52,078 nt of DNA from an uncultured Alphaproteobacteria bacterium (GTDB lineage Bacteria > Pseudomonadota > Alphaproteobacteria > RF32 > CAG-239): the NCBI GenBank assembly GCA_944390315.1, contig CALXPO010000020.1:1-52078 (forward strand), given 5' to 3'. Positions 1-7,640 of the stretch are shown here, piece by piece (position 1 is the stretch's first letter; the number at the start of each line of letters is the position of its first letter). The position numbers were made by a program, and so were the translations under genes. The notes beneath the pieces are model-generated. The model was not told the DNA's origin and did not search any database. It saw nothing but the letters and a program-made list of their open reading frames with translations.

Positions 1-72
1 GGTAATTGACAGCGAGAGCATTAAAAATTGACAAGAGGGAATAGTGGCTAGAATTGGGCTTTAAGCGGGTAT

Positions 73-100
73 AAAAAAAGCGGACACTTTTCAGTATCCG
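73..100 (-). terminator. Intrinsic terminator of tRNA-Pro
   Basis: An 8-bp stem (arms 81-88 and 93-100, with one G-U pair when read on the minus strand) closes a GAAA tetraloop. On the minus strand it is followed by seven Ts (plus-strand As at 73-79). It lies 18 bases past the 3' CCA of tRNA-Pro, so it should end that transcript. Confidence 0.85.
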
Positions 101-117
101 TTTTTATTTTTTTATAT

Positions 118-194
118 TGGTCGGGACAGACGGATTCGAACCATCGGCATCTTGCTCCCAAAGCAAGCGCTCTACCAGGCTGAGCTATGTCCCG
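118..194 (-). tRNA. tRNA-Pro (anticodon UGG)
   Basis: A full cloverleaf is present on the minus strand. The 7-bp acceptor stem (188-194 with 122-128) is perfect, the D arm reads GCTCAGCCTGGTAGAGC, and the anticodon arm has a 5-bp stem with loop TTTGGGA, giving anticodon TGG. The T arm has the canonical GGTTCGAATCC. The discriminator A and the CCA end are encoded (118-120). An intrinsic terminator follows. The bases just upstream of the 5' end, together with the 5' half of the gene, are duplicated at 343-400. Confidence 0.97.
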
Positions 195-241
195 TTATTT
201 TATGCTCATTTCCATAATAATTTGCTTTGCTCGCCCTCCTC

Positions 242-333
242 GTCTTGTAACTTTTGCTTTTAAGGCTTTCGCCTTTCTGCAAAATAACAAGACTTCGGCT
301 CTCGTCAAAAAAACTTTCACCGAAAGTTTTTTT
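242..333. repeat. Two consecutive hairpins between the tRNA-Pro copies
   Basis: The first is a long imperfect hairpin at 242-293. It has outer arms GTCTTGT/ACAAGAC, an inner TTTTGC/GCAAAA pairing and a tip AAGGC-TTTC-GCCTT. The second, at about 307-333, is an AT-rich stem (CTTTC/GAAAG with flanking A and T runs) that looks like a bidirectional terminator. Together they fill most of the space between the intact tRNA-Pro and its partial copy. No gene is seen here. It may be a small palindromic insertion, which is inference. Confidence 0.5.
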
Positions 334-342
334 ATCCTCCAG

Positions 343-400
343 CCCAAAGCAAGCGCTCACCTAAGCTAAGCTGAGCTATGCCCCGTTATTTTATGCTCAT
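343..400 (-). pseudogene. Duplicated 5' half of tRNA-Pro
   Basis: Positions 343-400 repeat 158-209. The copy contains the 15 bases upstream of the tRNA, the 5' acceptor strand (one change), the D arm and the 5' strand of the anticodon arm. It stops inside the anticodon loop after the TTTGGG bases. The D loop carries about six extra bases (AGCTTAGCTTAGGT in place of AGCCTGGT). No T arm or 3' acceptor strand follows, so it cannot form a tRNA. The break in the anticodon loop is where many tyrosine integrases recombine, so this may be an old attachment-site duplication. Confidence 0.75.
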
Positions 401-451
401 CTTTAATGACAATAATAAATAACTCAAAAATTTTTTTTTGCAACAACTTTT

Positions 452-1159
452 TTATCTGCACGGCAACAAACCATGGTCATTAAAGCTATAAACCAAATTT
501 TTACTCACAATAAAATGATCAATCAAACGAATATCAACTGCTGCCAAAGCCTCATAAATTTTCTTAGTAACTTCTACATCTGCCCTTGAAGGTGTTACAT
601 CACCTGAGGGATGATTATGTACGATAATCAAAGCTGTTGCGCCTTTCATAACCGCCGCACGCATCACTTCACGCGGATGAATGGCAACCGAGTTTACACT
701 TCCTCTTTGTTGAACTTCCTCAGCAATAATCCTATTTTTGGCATTGAGAAAAATAATACGAAATTCTTCTCGATCATTATAACCGGACGCGGCACGACAA
801 TAATCAACAATCGCATCATAACTGGTCATGACCGGAGCATCTTGTTCACTTAGCTTTTGCCACGTCATTCTCAAGGCCGCTTCACGAACGAGTTTAAAAA
901 CAAAAATTGTGTTTTCCTTTAGACCGCTGAAAGCCATTAACTTATCGTCCGCCGCCGACAGGACTTCGGCAAAACTTCCGAATTCTTTAATCAATGCCTT
1001 TGCCAAAGGTTTGGTATCTTTTCTGGGAATTGCCAAAGTCAGTAACAATTCCAACATTTCATAATCTGCCATATCGGCACCGTTACCCAGCTTAAATCTT
1101 TCTTTTAGGCGTTGACGGTGTCCGATATAGTCCGGTTGTTTTTCTTCTGTATCAGTCAT
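452..1159 (-). CDS. radC: RadC family protein (JAB/MPN metalloprotease fold)
   Basis: A 235-residue protein of usual RadC length. An N-terminal helix-hairpin-helix-like region (about residues 30-80) is followed by the JAB/MPN domain. The metal-binding motif HNHPSGD is at 181-187, with a further Asp at 194 in SRAD. RadC was once linked to DNA repair, but its biochemical role is still unsettled. The gene follows map by 9 bp, a pairing common in Alphaproteobacteria, so the two are probably cotranscribed. The start MTDTEEKQPD gives the usual N-terminus leading into the YIGHRQRLKERF segment conserved in the family. Confidence 0.93.
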   Translation of the reverse strand: MTDTEEKQPDYIGHRQRLKERFKLGNGADMADYEMLELLLTLAIPRKDTKPLAKALIKEFGSFAEVLSAADDKLMAFSGLKENTIFVFKLVREAALRMTWQKLSEQDAPVMTSYDAIVDYCRAASGYNDREEFRIIFLNAKNRIIAEEVQQRGSVNSVAIHPREVMRAAVMKGATALIIVHNHPSGDVTPSRADVEVTKKIYEALAAVDIRLIDHFIVSKNLVYSFNDHGLLPCR

Positions 1160-1168
1160 ATGGTTATT

Positions 1169-1966
1169 CTATTTGTATGGAGGTTTATCCAGCCCTTTTG
1201 GAGAATACGTAAACACCTCAAATCCGTCTTTAGTAACACCTAGAGAGTGCTCAAATTGTGCCGAAAGTGACTTATCGCGAGTAACCGCAGTCCAACCGTT
1301 GGACATGATAAAGCCGTCTTTTTTACCGATATTAATCATCGGCTCGATGGTAAAGAACATTCCCTCTTCCATAACCGGACCGGTACCTTTTTTACCGCAA
1401 TGCATAACATTGGGATTATCATGGAAAACTTTTCCCAGACCGTGTCCGCAAAACATATCAACGACGGAATAGCCGAATTTATGCGCATATTCTTCAATAA
1501 CCGCACCTATATCTCCAAAATGAGCTCCGGGACGAACAACTTCAATACCACGCATCATGCATTCATAAGTAACGTCGCACAAACGGGTTGCCTTGAGCTT
1601 GGGTTTACCGGCATAATACATTCTGCTGGTATCGCCGTACCAACCGTCCAAAATAACGGTCACATCAATATTTAAGATATCGCCCGCTGCCAGTTTTCTA
1701 TCATCCGGAATTCCGTGGCATATGACATGATTAATTGAAATACAAGAAGATTTAGGATAACCGTGATATCCTAAACATGCCGGAATCGCACCGTGACTTT
1801 CAATATATTTACGGCACAAGTCATCCAGTTCTTCGGTCGTTACGCCGACATCGACATAATCTGTTATGTAATCTAATACTTCGGCAGCTAATTTGCCTGC
1901 TTTGCGCATTCCTTCAAAATCTTCAGGATTATAAACGACTATCCCGTCTTTTGTTTTTCTTGTCAC
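1169..1966 (-). CDS. map: Methionine aminopeptidase, type I
   Basis: A cytosolic metalloenzyme that removes the initiator methionine from new proteins. The 265 residues match the type I length. All five metal ligands can be placed: Asp101, Asp112 (GDTSRM), His175 (CGHGLG), Glu208 (FTIEPM) and Glu239 (QFEHS). His84 in ICHG and His182 (VFHDNP) are the expected active-site histidines. It is the first gene of a probable map-radC transcript. The TAAGGAG just upstream of the start on the minus strand is a good ribosome binding site. Confidence 0.97.
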   Translation of the reverse strand: MTRKTKDGIVVYNPEDFEGMRKAGKLAAEVLDYITDYVDVGVTTEELDDLCRKYIESHGAIPACLGYHGYPKSSCISINHVICHGIPDDRKLAAGDILNIDVTVILDGWYGDTSRMYYAGKPKLKATRLCDVTYECMMRGIEVVRPGAHFGDIGAVIEEYAHKFGYSVVDMFCGHGLGKVFHDNPNVMHCGKKGTGPVMEEGMFFTIEPMINIGKKDGFIMSNGWTAVTRDKSLSAQFEHSLGVTKDGFEVFTYSPKGLDKPPYK

Positions 1967-2077
1967 TTTTGCGCTCCTTATTAAAATTTGTTTTCATTTT
2001 ATTTACACCTAAGAGCCGTCTTTTGCAATCCTTTTCTTAAATATGCGAATTCAACTTGATTTTTTGTCCCTTAAAAA

Positions 2078-2106
2078 TTACTATGTCAAATCATATAAAA
2101 TATAAT
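2078..2106 (+). promoter_or_regulatory. Possible promoter of the restriction-modification cassette
   Basis: A perfect TATAAT -10 element at 2101-2106 lies 17 bp from a weak -35 (TTACTA, 2078-2083). The methyltransferase ATG is 24 bp past the -10, behind an AAGAAAGAAG purine run that can act as ribosome binding site. The -35 matches consensus at only three positions. Confidence 0.4.
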
Positions 2107-2129
2107 GAAACTCATAAGAAAGAAGAATT

Positions 2130-3152
2130 ATGCTAAAAACAAAAGCAAAGAGAAATAAAACATTAGATACTTCTATTGAAGAAGGAAAAAAATATCTCGA
2201 ACGTTGCATCAGCGTTAATACTCCGATTGCCGATATTCAGAGCATTGTTGATAAAACAATTTTGGGCGATACGTTTCAAGTTTTACCTCAGCTACCTGCC
2301 GAAAGTATGGATCTGATAATTGTTGATCCGCCGTATAACCTGACCAAAAATTTTAACGGCAGTACATTTATAAAATGCAAAAATATCGATTATGAAGCCT
2401 ATACCCGTCGTTGGCTTGCTGCTTTAGAGCCTTTACTTAAACCCACCGGCTCGATTTATGTCTGTTGCGACTGGGAATCAAGTTTAATCATCGGCAACGT
2501 CCTCGGTGATTTTTTCAAAATCAGAAACCGCATTACATGGCAGAGAGAAAAAGGAAGAGGAGCTAAAGCAAATTGGAAAAACGGACTGGAAGATATATGG
2601 TTTGCAACCAAAAGCAACGATTATACCTTTAATCTGGAGGCCGTAAAAATTCGTAAAAAAGTCATAGCTCCGTACCGTGTTGACGGAACTCCAAAAGATT
2701 GGACCCAAACTCAAAACGGAAATTATCGTGACACCTGCCCGTCAAACTTTTGGGATGATATCACCATTCCTTTTTGGTCAATGCCCGAAAATACGGCTCA
2801 CCCCACTCAAAAATCAGAGAAATTAATTGCCAAAATTATCTTAGCCAGTTCAAATCCCAATGATGTCATTTTTGATCCTTTTCTCGGCTCCGGCACAACA
2901 AGCGTCGTTGCCAAAAAACTGGGAAGACATTACTTGGGAATTGAAATGGATAAACAATATTGCTTATGGGCAGAGCAACGACTTGAAAGAGCTCAAACGG
3001 ATAAGTCAATCCAAGGATATGTCAACGGTCTCTTTTGGGAAAGAAATTCACTGACTGAACAACATACCCAAGCTACTTATCCTTCAAAAACAGCAGAAGA
3101 CAAAAATATGACTATAGGCAATCAAGGTATATTAAATCTAGTTGGGAAATAA
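2130..3152 (+). CDS. Beta-class DNA methyltransferase (N6-adenine or N4-cytosine) of a type II system
   Basis: A 340-residue SAM-dependent DNA methyltransferase. The catalytic motif IV, DPPYNL, is at residues 66-71 and comes before the SAM-binding motif I, FDPFLGSGTT, at 248-257. This order defines the beta class. HPTQK (224-228), a typical element just before motif I, is present. DPPY fits N6-adenine or N4-cytosine methylation of an unknown site. The alphaproteobacterial CcrM is also beta class and similar in size, but the sequence after DPPYNL differs from CcrM and a probable endonuclease gene starts 3 bp downstream, so a restriction-modification enzyme is more likely. Residues 1-40 and about the last 50 are family-specific and unassigned. 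Confidence 0.88.
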   Translation: MLKTKAKRNKTLDTSIEEGKKYLERCISVNTPIADIQSIVDKTILGDTFQVLPQLPAESMDLIIVDPPYNLTKNFNGSTFIKCKNIDYEAYTRRWLAALEPLLKPTGSIYVCCDWESSLIIGNVLGDFFKIRNRITWQREKGRGAKANWKNGLEDIWFATKSNDYTFNLEAVKIRKKVIAPYRVDGTPKDWTQTQNGNYRDTCPSNFWDDITIPFWSMPENTAHPTQKSEKLIAKIILASSNPNDVIFDPFLGSGTTSVVAKKLGRHYLGIEMDKQYCLWAEQRLERAQTDKSIQGYVNGLFWERNSLTEQHTQATYPSKTAEDKNMTIGNQGILNLVGK

Positions 3153-3155
3153 GCT

Positions 3156-4313
3156 ATGTATAATAAAAACGTAATTAATACGCTGATAACATATATCAAT
3201 AAATACGATGGAATAAATGACAAAAACGCTTTATCAAAAAAAGTAAAATCTGTTTTTCATTTGAGTCAAAATAGAAGTGTTTTTTGTGGAGAATATTATA
3301 CTATACGCTTTTGTAAAGCTACAAGCAAAAATTTCAGCAATACTGTATTATCTCTGTCTACATTGAAAAAATATGACCAATTACCCTTTATTGTCTGTAT
3401 TGTTACTCCTAAAAAAAATTACCTTATGTTGGCTAACACAACTTTTCTTCGTAAAATAAGTCATTCATCTCAAGAATTGCGTATTGATAACATCAAAGGC
3501 AGTTTTAATGGTTCTGATATAATGAACAGTTTGAACGGTATATTAAATGAACCCAACAATTTTGAATCTCTTTTTACCTTACACCAACAGTCTCCTTTTA
3601 ATACAAATTTACTACGTTTGATTAAAGCAACAAACGATATCCACCCTATCGGACATCGTTTTTTGCCTAGCGACAAACAAAAAGCTTGCATTATGCAATC
3701 GATTCAACGCACAATCGATTTTTTCAATTCAAATGACTATGAAATTCTCAATCAAGATTTAACGCAACGCGTCAATAAAGTCAAAAATGCCATAGGAAAT
3801 GCCACATTTATAGATAATGTAAATTTACGTGGCAGAATTGTTGAATATTTAGTAACGGCTGATGATCACCTACAAACGGAGTTAATAGACGCATTGCAGC
3901 ATAACCATGCTCTTCCTAGAATTTTTACGGCAGACAGCCTAGGAGATTATGAGTATCAATCAAATAATTTTATAACAGCTACCGATATAAAAACCAAAGC
4001 ATTATTTTTATCAAGCAATCCCAAAGGTTATAATATAGATAAACTTTTGTCCTTTCTGGCAAACAAAAAAACTGTCTATCTTATATATATCATCGGAGTT
4101 AATCAAAGCGGTGAAGTTGCTACACGCCTATGCTCAATTTTTAACCGCCAACTTTTAGAAAAGACGAGGATTATAAAACATTGGGCCGGACGTAATTCTC
4201 GCGGCGTGACACAATACGACGGAACAGCATTGGAAGATCTCCTTTTTAATTTTGATAAAACCATCGATATTGACGCGGCAACAGCTTTTATTGAGCAATG
4301 CCTAAACCTATAA
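3156..4313 (+). CDS. Probable type II restriction endonuclease, PD-(D/E)XK-like
   Basis: A 385-residue protein that I do not recognise as a named family. Its ATG lies 3 bp after the methyltransferase stop, with the ribosome binding site (TTGGGAAAT) inside the end of the upstream gene, so translation is probably coupled. Residues 264-279 can be read as a PD-(D/E)XK active site: Asp264 in GDYEY, then TDIKTK with Asp277 and Lys279. A helix with GRIVEYLV (Glu230) lies about 34 residues before. The assignment as the cognate nuclease rests on position plus this motif. The gene looks AT-richer than its neighbours, which would fit horizontal transfer. Confidence 0.65.
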   Translation: MYNKNVINTLITYINKYDGINDKNALSKKVKSVFHLSQNRSVFCGEYYTIRFCKATSKNFSNTVLSLSTLKKYDQLPFIVCIVTPKKNYLMLANTTFLRKISHSSQELRIDNIKGSFNGSDIMNSLNGILNEPNNFESLFTLHQQSPFNTNLLRLIKATNDIHPIGHRFLPSDKQKACIMQSIQRTIDFFNSNDYEILNQDLTQRVNKVKNAIGNATFIDNVNLRGRIVEYLVTADDHLQTELIDALQHNHALPRIFTADSLGDYEYQSNNFITATDIKTKALFLSSNPKGYNIDKLLSFLANKKTVYLIYIIGVNQSGEVATRLCSIFNRQLLEKTRIIKHWAGRNSRGVTQYDGTALEDLLFNFDKTIDIDAATAFIEQCLNL

Positions 4314-4351
4314 AATAAAATTTCGTCTCTTGCTTGAATATGTTTTTTGAA

Positions 4352-4385
4352 CTCGTATATCTTTATTTACATAAATTAATACGAG
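4352..4385 (+). promoter_or_regulatory. Inverted repeat overlapping the tspO ribosome binding site
   Basis: Perfect 7-bp arms CTCGTAT (4352-4358) and ATACGAG (4379-4385) are separated by 20 AT-rich bases. The right arm overlaps the GAGGAG ribosome binding site (4383-4388) of tspO, whose ATG is at 4395. A possible -35 TTGAAC is at 4347-4352, 17 bp before CATAAA. The repeat could be an operator or a translation-control hairpin, but arms this short can also occur by chance. Confidence 0.3.
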
Positions 4386-4394
4386 GAGAAAAAG

Positions 4395-4883
4395 ATGAAA
4401 AATTTAGGTCTGTTCCTATACTGTTTTATTCCTGTCGCTCTGGCTATGGCACTGGGAGCTTATTTTAACAACGAAGCTATTTCCGGTTGGTATCAATTAC
4501 TTGAAAAACCGATTTTAACTCCGCCAGACTACGTTTTTCCAATTGCCTGGAACATCATTTATCTGATGATTATTATTACCTTTTTTATTGCTTTCAAAAC
4601 ACTCACCGCTCCAGAAGATATCTTAACGACCAAAAAATATTTTTTCGGACAACTGGCCTTACATGTTTTATGGACCTTTTGCTTTTTTGCTCACGGTATG
4701 GCCGCCGTCGGTTTACTCATAATTATAGCTCTTGATACCATGGTTGCCTTAAACATTATCTGGTTTTGGAACAAAAAGAGAATTTGTGCTTGGATGCTTA
4801 TTCCCTACTATTGTTGGTTGCTCCTTGCAACATGGCTTAATATCGGCTACGTCTACCTGCATGGTTATATTATAAATATTTAG
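4395..4883 (+). CDS. tspO: TspO/MBR (tryptophan-rich sensory protein) family
   Basis: A 162-residue integral membrane protein with five predicted hydrophobic helices, the size and layout of bacterial TspO. Diagnostic features are GWYQLLEKPILTPPDYVFP near residues 31-50 with its conserved Trp, Lys-Pro and Pro-Pro, the following AWNIIYLMI, and the C-terminal ATWLNIGYVYL. TspO binds porphyrins and related tetrapyrroles and acts in oxygen- or stress-related signalling in Rhodobacter. It stands alone between the restriction cassette and alaS with its own GAGGAG ribosome binding site, so it is probably monocistronic. Confidence 0.93.
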   Translation: MKNLGLFLYCFIPVALAMALGAYFNNEAISGWYQLLEKPILTPPDYVFPIAWNIIYLMIIITFFIAFKTLTAPEDILTTKKYFFGQLALHVLWTFCFFAHGMAAVGLLIIIALDTMVALNIIWFWNKKRICAWMLIPYYCWLLLATWLNIGYVYLHGYIINI

Positions 4884-4922
4884 TTTTGGGCTAACTTTTT
4901 TATAGACTTATTGCAAAGATTG

Positions 4923-4961
4923 CATTAAATGTAAGGGTTAGTTTTTAGACCCTATTTAATG
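4923..4961 (+). promoter_or_regulatory. Leader hairpin upstream of alaS
   Basis: Arms CATTAAAT (4923-4930) and ATTTAATG (4954-4961) pair perfectly and continue, after a 3-base bulge, into AGGGT (4934-4938)/ACCCT (4949-4953) around a 10-base loop. There are 13 pairs in total. No T run follows, so it is not a standard terminator. It ends 19 bases before the alaS ATG and could be an operator or mRNA structure. E. coli AlaRS represses its own gene by binding a palindrome at the promoter; whether this does the same is speculation. Confidence 0.45.
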
Positions 4962-4980
4962 TATTTGAAAGAAATTGGTT

Positions 4981-7611
4981 ATGACAACGACTGTAAATCA
5001 AATCAGAAGTACGTTTCTGAACTATTTTGAAAAAAACGGACACAAAGTTGTGCCTTCATCTCCTTTGGTCCCCGATAATGATCCGACTTTAATGTTTACC
5101 AACTCGGGCATGGTTCAGTTCAAAAACATTTTGGCAGGCAACGAAACCCGTGAATATACCCGTGCAACCACTTCCCAAAAAAGTGTACGCGCCGGCGGCA
5201 AACATAATGACTTGGACAGCGTCGGATATGATGTCAGACACCATACTTTCTTTGAAATGCTCGGTAATTTCTCTTTCGGTGACTATTTTAAAGAGGGAGC
5301 TATCGGCTACGCTTGGGAATTGTTGACCAAATATTTTGATTTACCGAAAGAAAGATTGGCCGTCACCATTTATTATAATGATGAAGAAGCCTACAATTTG
5401 TGGAAAAAGATTTCCGGTCTTCCCGATGACCGTATTATCCGAATTGCCACCAAAGATAACTTTTGGCAAATGGGTGATACCGGTCCTTGCGGTCCCTGCT
5501 CGGAAATCTTTTATGACCACGGTCCCGAAGTTTGGGGCGGACTTCCCGGAACTCCGGAAGAAGACGGTGATCGCTTTATCGAAATTTGGAATCTGGTATT
5601 TGATCAATTTGAAGATTTGCCCGACGGCAGTCGTATTAATTTGAAAAAGCCCTCTATTGATACCGGCATGGGATTGGAACGTATTGCCGCTATTTTGCAA
5701 GGCGTTCACTCCAATTTCGATATTGACTTGTTCCAAAATTTGATAAAAGCCATTGCCGATATTGCCAACTCCGATCCGACCGGACCGCTCAAGGCTTCGC
5801 ATAACGTTATTGCCGATCACTTACGTTCCGCAGCCTTCTTAATTGCCGACGGCGTTCTGCCGTCTAATGAAGGTCGAGGCTATGTTTTGCGCCGTATTAT
5901 GCGCCGTGCCATGCGCCACGTACACTTGCTCGGCGTCAAAGAACCGATGATGTATAAGCTGTTACCTGCCCTGCAAAAAGAAATGGGCGAAACTTATCCT
6001 GAACTTTATCGCGCCGAAGCTCTGATTACCGAAACTTTGAAAACAGAAGAAAGCAAATTCATCCGTACTTTGGAAAAAGGCTTACGTTTGCTCGACGACG
6101 AAACCGCCAACTTAAAAGAAGGCGATACCCTCTCCGGACAAACGGCTTTCAAACTTTACGACACTTACGGTTTTCCGCTCGACTTGACGCAAGATGCCTT
6201 AAAAGCCAAAAATATTAATGTTGATACCGAAGGTTTTGACAAAGCAATGGAACAACAACGCGCCGAAGCCCGTAAAAACTGGGCAGGTTCCGGTGACGAA
6301 GGCGTTGAAAAGATTTGGTTTGAAGTCTTTGATAAACTCGGCAAAACAGAATTTTTGGGCTACAACACGACTAAGGCCGACGGTCAAGTTACGGCCTTGG
6401 TCCAAAACGGTCAAATCGTCAATGAAGTCAACGGCGGCGACTTTTATTTAATTGCCAACCAAACTCCTTTCTATGGCGAGTCCGGCGGTCAAGTCGGTGA
6501 TATCGGACTTATCTTCAACAAAGATTGCAAAATCGAAGTTACCGATACCAAAAAGAAAATTGACGGCATGATTGTCCATAGCTGCAAATTAGTTGAAGGA
6601 ACAATCCATAACGGTGATATTGCAACTTTTGAAGTCGATGAAGAGACCCGCAATCAAATTCGTGCTAACCACTCGGTTACCCACCTTTTGCATCGTGCCT
6701 TAAGAGATATTTTAGGCGACCATGTTACCCAAAAAGGCTCTTATGTTTGCGCCGGTCGTGCTCGTTTTGATATTTCTCATCCAAAGCAAGTTACGACCGA
6801 AGAATTAAGAAAAGCAGAAGATATGGTTAATGCCGCCATCCGCAAAAATTACAAAACCGTAACCCGAATCATGACGCCTGATGAAGCCATTAAACTTGGC
6901 GCCATGGCTTTGTTTGGTGAAAAATATGGTGAAACAGTCCGTGTCGTCAGCATGGAAAATGACGAAGAAGTATTTTCTCGCGAACTGTGCGGCGGTACTC
7001 ATGTTCGTTCTACCGGTGATATCGGTTACTTTAAAATTGTTAACGAATGCGCGGTTGCCGCCGGTATCCGCCGTATCGAATTTTTGACAGGTCACGCTGC
7101 CGAAAAACATGCTCAGGATGTTGAAGATAAATTACATCACGTCAGCCAAATTTTGAAAACAAATCCCAATGATTTGGAAGCACGCATCAATTTGTTGCTT
7201 GAAGACAAAAAACGTTTGGAAACAGAGCTCCTTAATATGAAAAAGACTTTTGTCAGCCACAAGACAGCCGACAATATGGAGAAATTTGAGGAAATTAAAG
7301 CTATAAAATTTGTCGCACGCCAAACTCAAAATGTTCAAGCCAAAGAACTCAAGGCATTCGTCGATGAAATTAAAGAACAAATTAAAAGCGGTATTATCGC
7401 TTTGTTCAGCACAAATGACGGCAAGGTTTCTGCGGTTATCGGCGTTACCGATGATTTGACGGCTCAATATTCCGCCAACAACTTAATTAAGGTTGTAGCG
7501 CCGTTTATCGGTGCCAACGGCGGCGGCGGTCGTCCCGACATGGCTCAAACCGGCGGTGCCGATTGCTCTCATATTAACGAAGCTATCGACGCTCTGCGTA
7601 AAGCTATATAA
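4981..7611 (+). CDS. alaS: Alanyl-tRNA synthetase
   Basis: Class II aminoacyl-tRNA synthetase that charges tRNA-Ala. The ATG at 4981 gives 876 residues, the full family length, and follows a GAAAG ribosome binding site; an in-frame TTG two codons upstream is less likely. The catalytic domain has RAGGKHNDLD and the FFEMLGNFSFGDYF motif 2 region. The editing domain carries HSVTH (His564, His568) and CGGTH (Cys670, His674), the zinc ligands that clear Ser- and Gly-tRNA. The C-Ala domain ends with GANGGGGRPDMAQ near 843-855. All domains are intact. Confidence 0.98.
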   Translation: MTTTVNQIRSTFLNYFEKNGHKVVPSSPLVPDNDPTLMFTNSGMVQFKNILAGNETREYTRATTSQKSVRAGGKHNDLDSVGYDVRHHTFFEMLGNFSFGDYFKEGAIGYAWELLTKYFDLPKERLAVTIYYNDEEAYNLWKKISGLPDDRIIRIATKDNFWQMGDTGPCGPCSEIFYDHGPEVWGGLPGTPEEDGDRFIEIWNLVFDQFEDLPDGSRINLKKPSIDTGMGLERIAAILQGVHSNFDIDLFQNLIKAIADIANSDPTGPLKASHNVIADHLRSAAFLIADGVLPSNEGRGYVLRRIMRRAMRHVHLLGVKEPMMYKLLPALQKEMGETYPELYRAEALITETLKTEESKFIRTLEKGLRLLDDETANLKEGDTLSGQTAFKLYDTYGFPLDLTQDALKAKNINVDTEGFDKAMEQQRAEARKNWAGSGDEGVEKIWFEVFDKLGKTEFLGYNTTKADGQVTALVQNGQIVNEVNGGDFYLIANQTPFYGESGGQVGDIGLIFNKDCKIEVTDTKKKIDGMIVHSCKLVEGTIHNGDIATFEVDEETRNQIRANHSVTHLLHRALRDILGDHVTQKGSYVCAGRARFDISHPKQVTTEELRKAEDMVNAAIRKNYKTVTRIMTPDEAIKLGAMALFGEKYGETVRVVSMENDEEVFSRELCGGTHVRSTGDIGYFKIVNECAVAAGIRRIEFLTGHAAEKHAQDVEDKLHHVSQILKTNPNDLEARINLLLEDKKRLETELLNMKKTFVSHKTADNMEKFEEIKAIKFVARQTQNVQAKELKAFVDEIKEQIKSGIIALFSTNDGKVSAVIGVTDDLTAQYSANNLIKVVAPFIGANGGGGRPDMAQTGGADCSHINEAIDALRKAI

Positions 7612-7640
7612 TTTTAACAACTTTATAAAAAGGAAAAAGT

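Noticed and set aside
172..369. Short open frames of about 60 codons on both strands across tRNA-Pro and the hairpin spacer
   Set aside because: They overlap a tRNA and palindromic DNA, have no ribosome binding site, and resemble no protein.
2130..3152. Assignment as the cell-cycle methyltransferase CcrM
   Set aside because: Class and size fit, but the residues after DPPYNL differ from CcrM, and a probable endonuclease gene is translationally coupled downstream.
5341..5820. 159-codon frame antisense to alaS
   Set aside because: It is a shadow of a highly conserved coding region, without a ribosome binding site or plausible protein composition.
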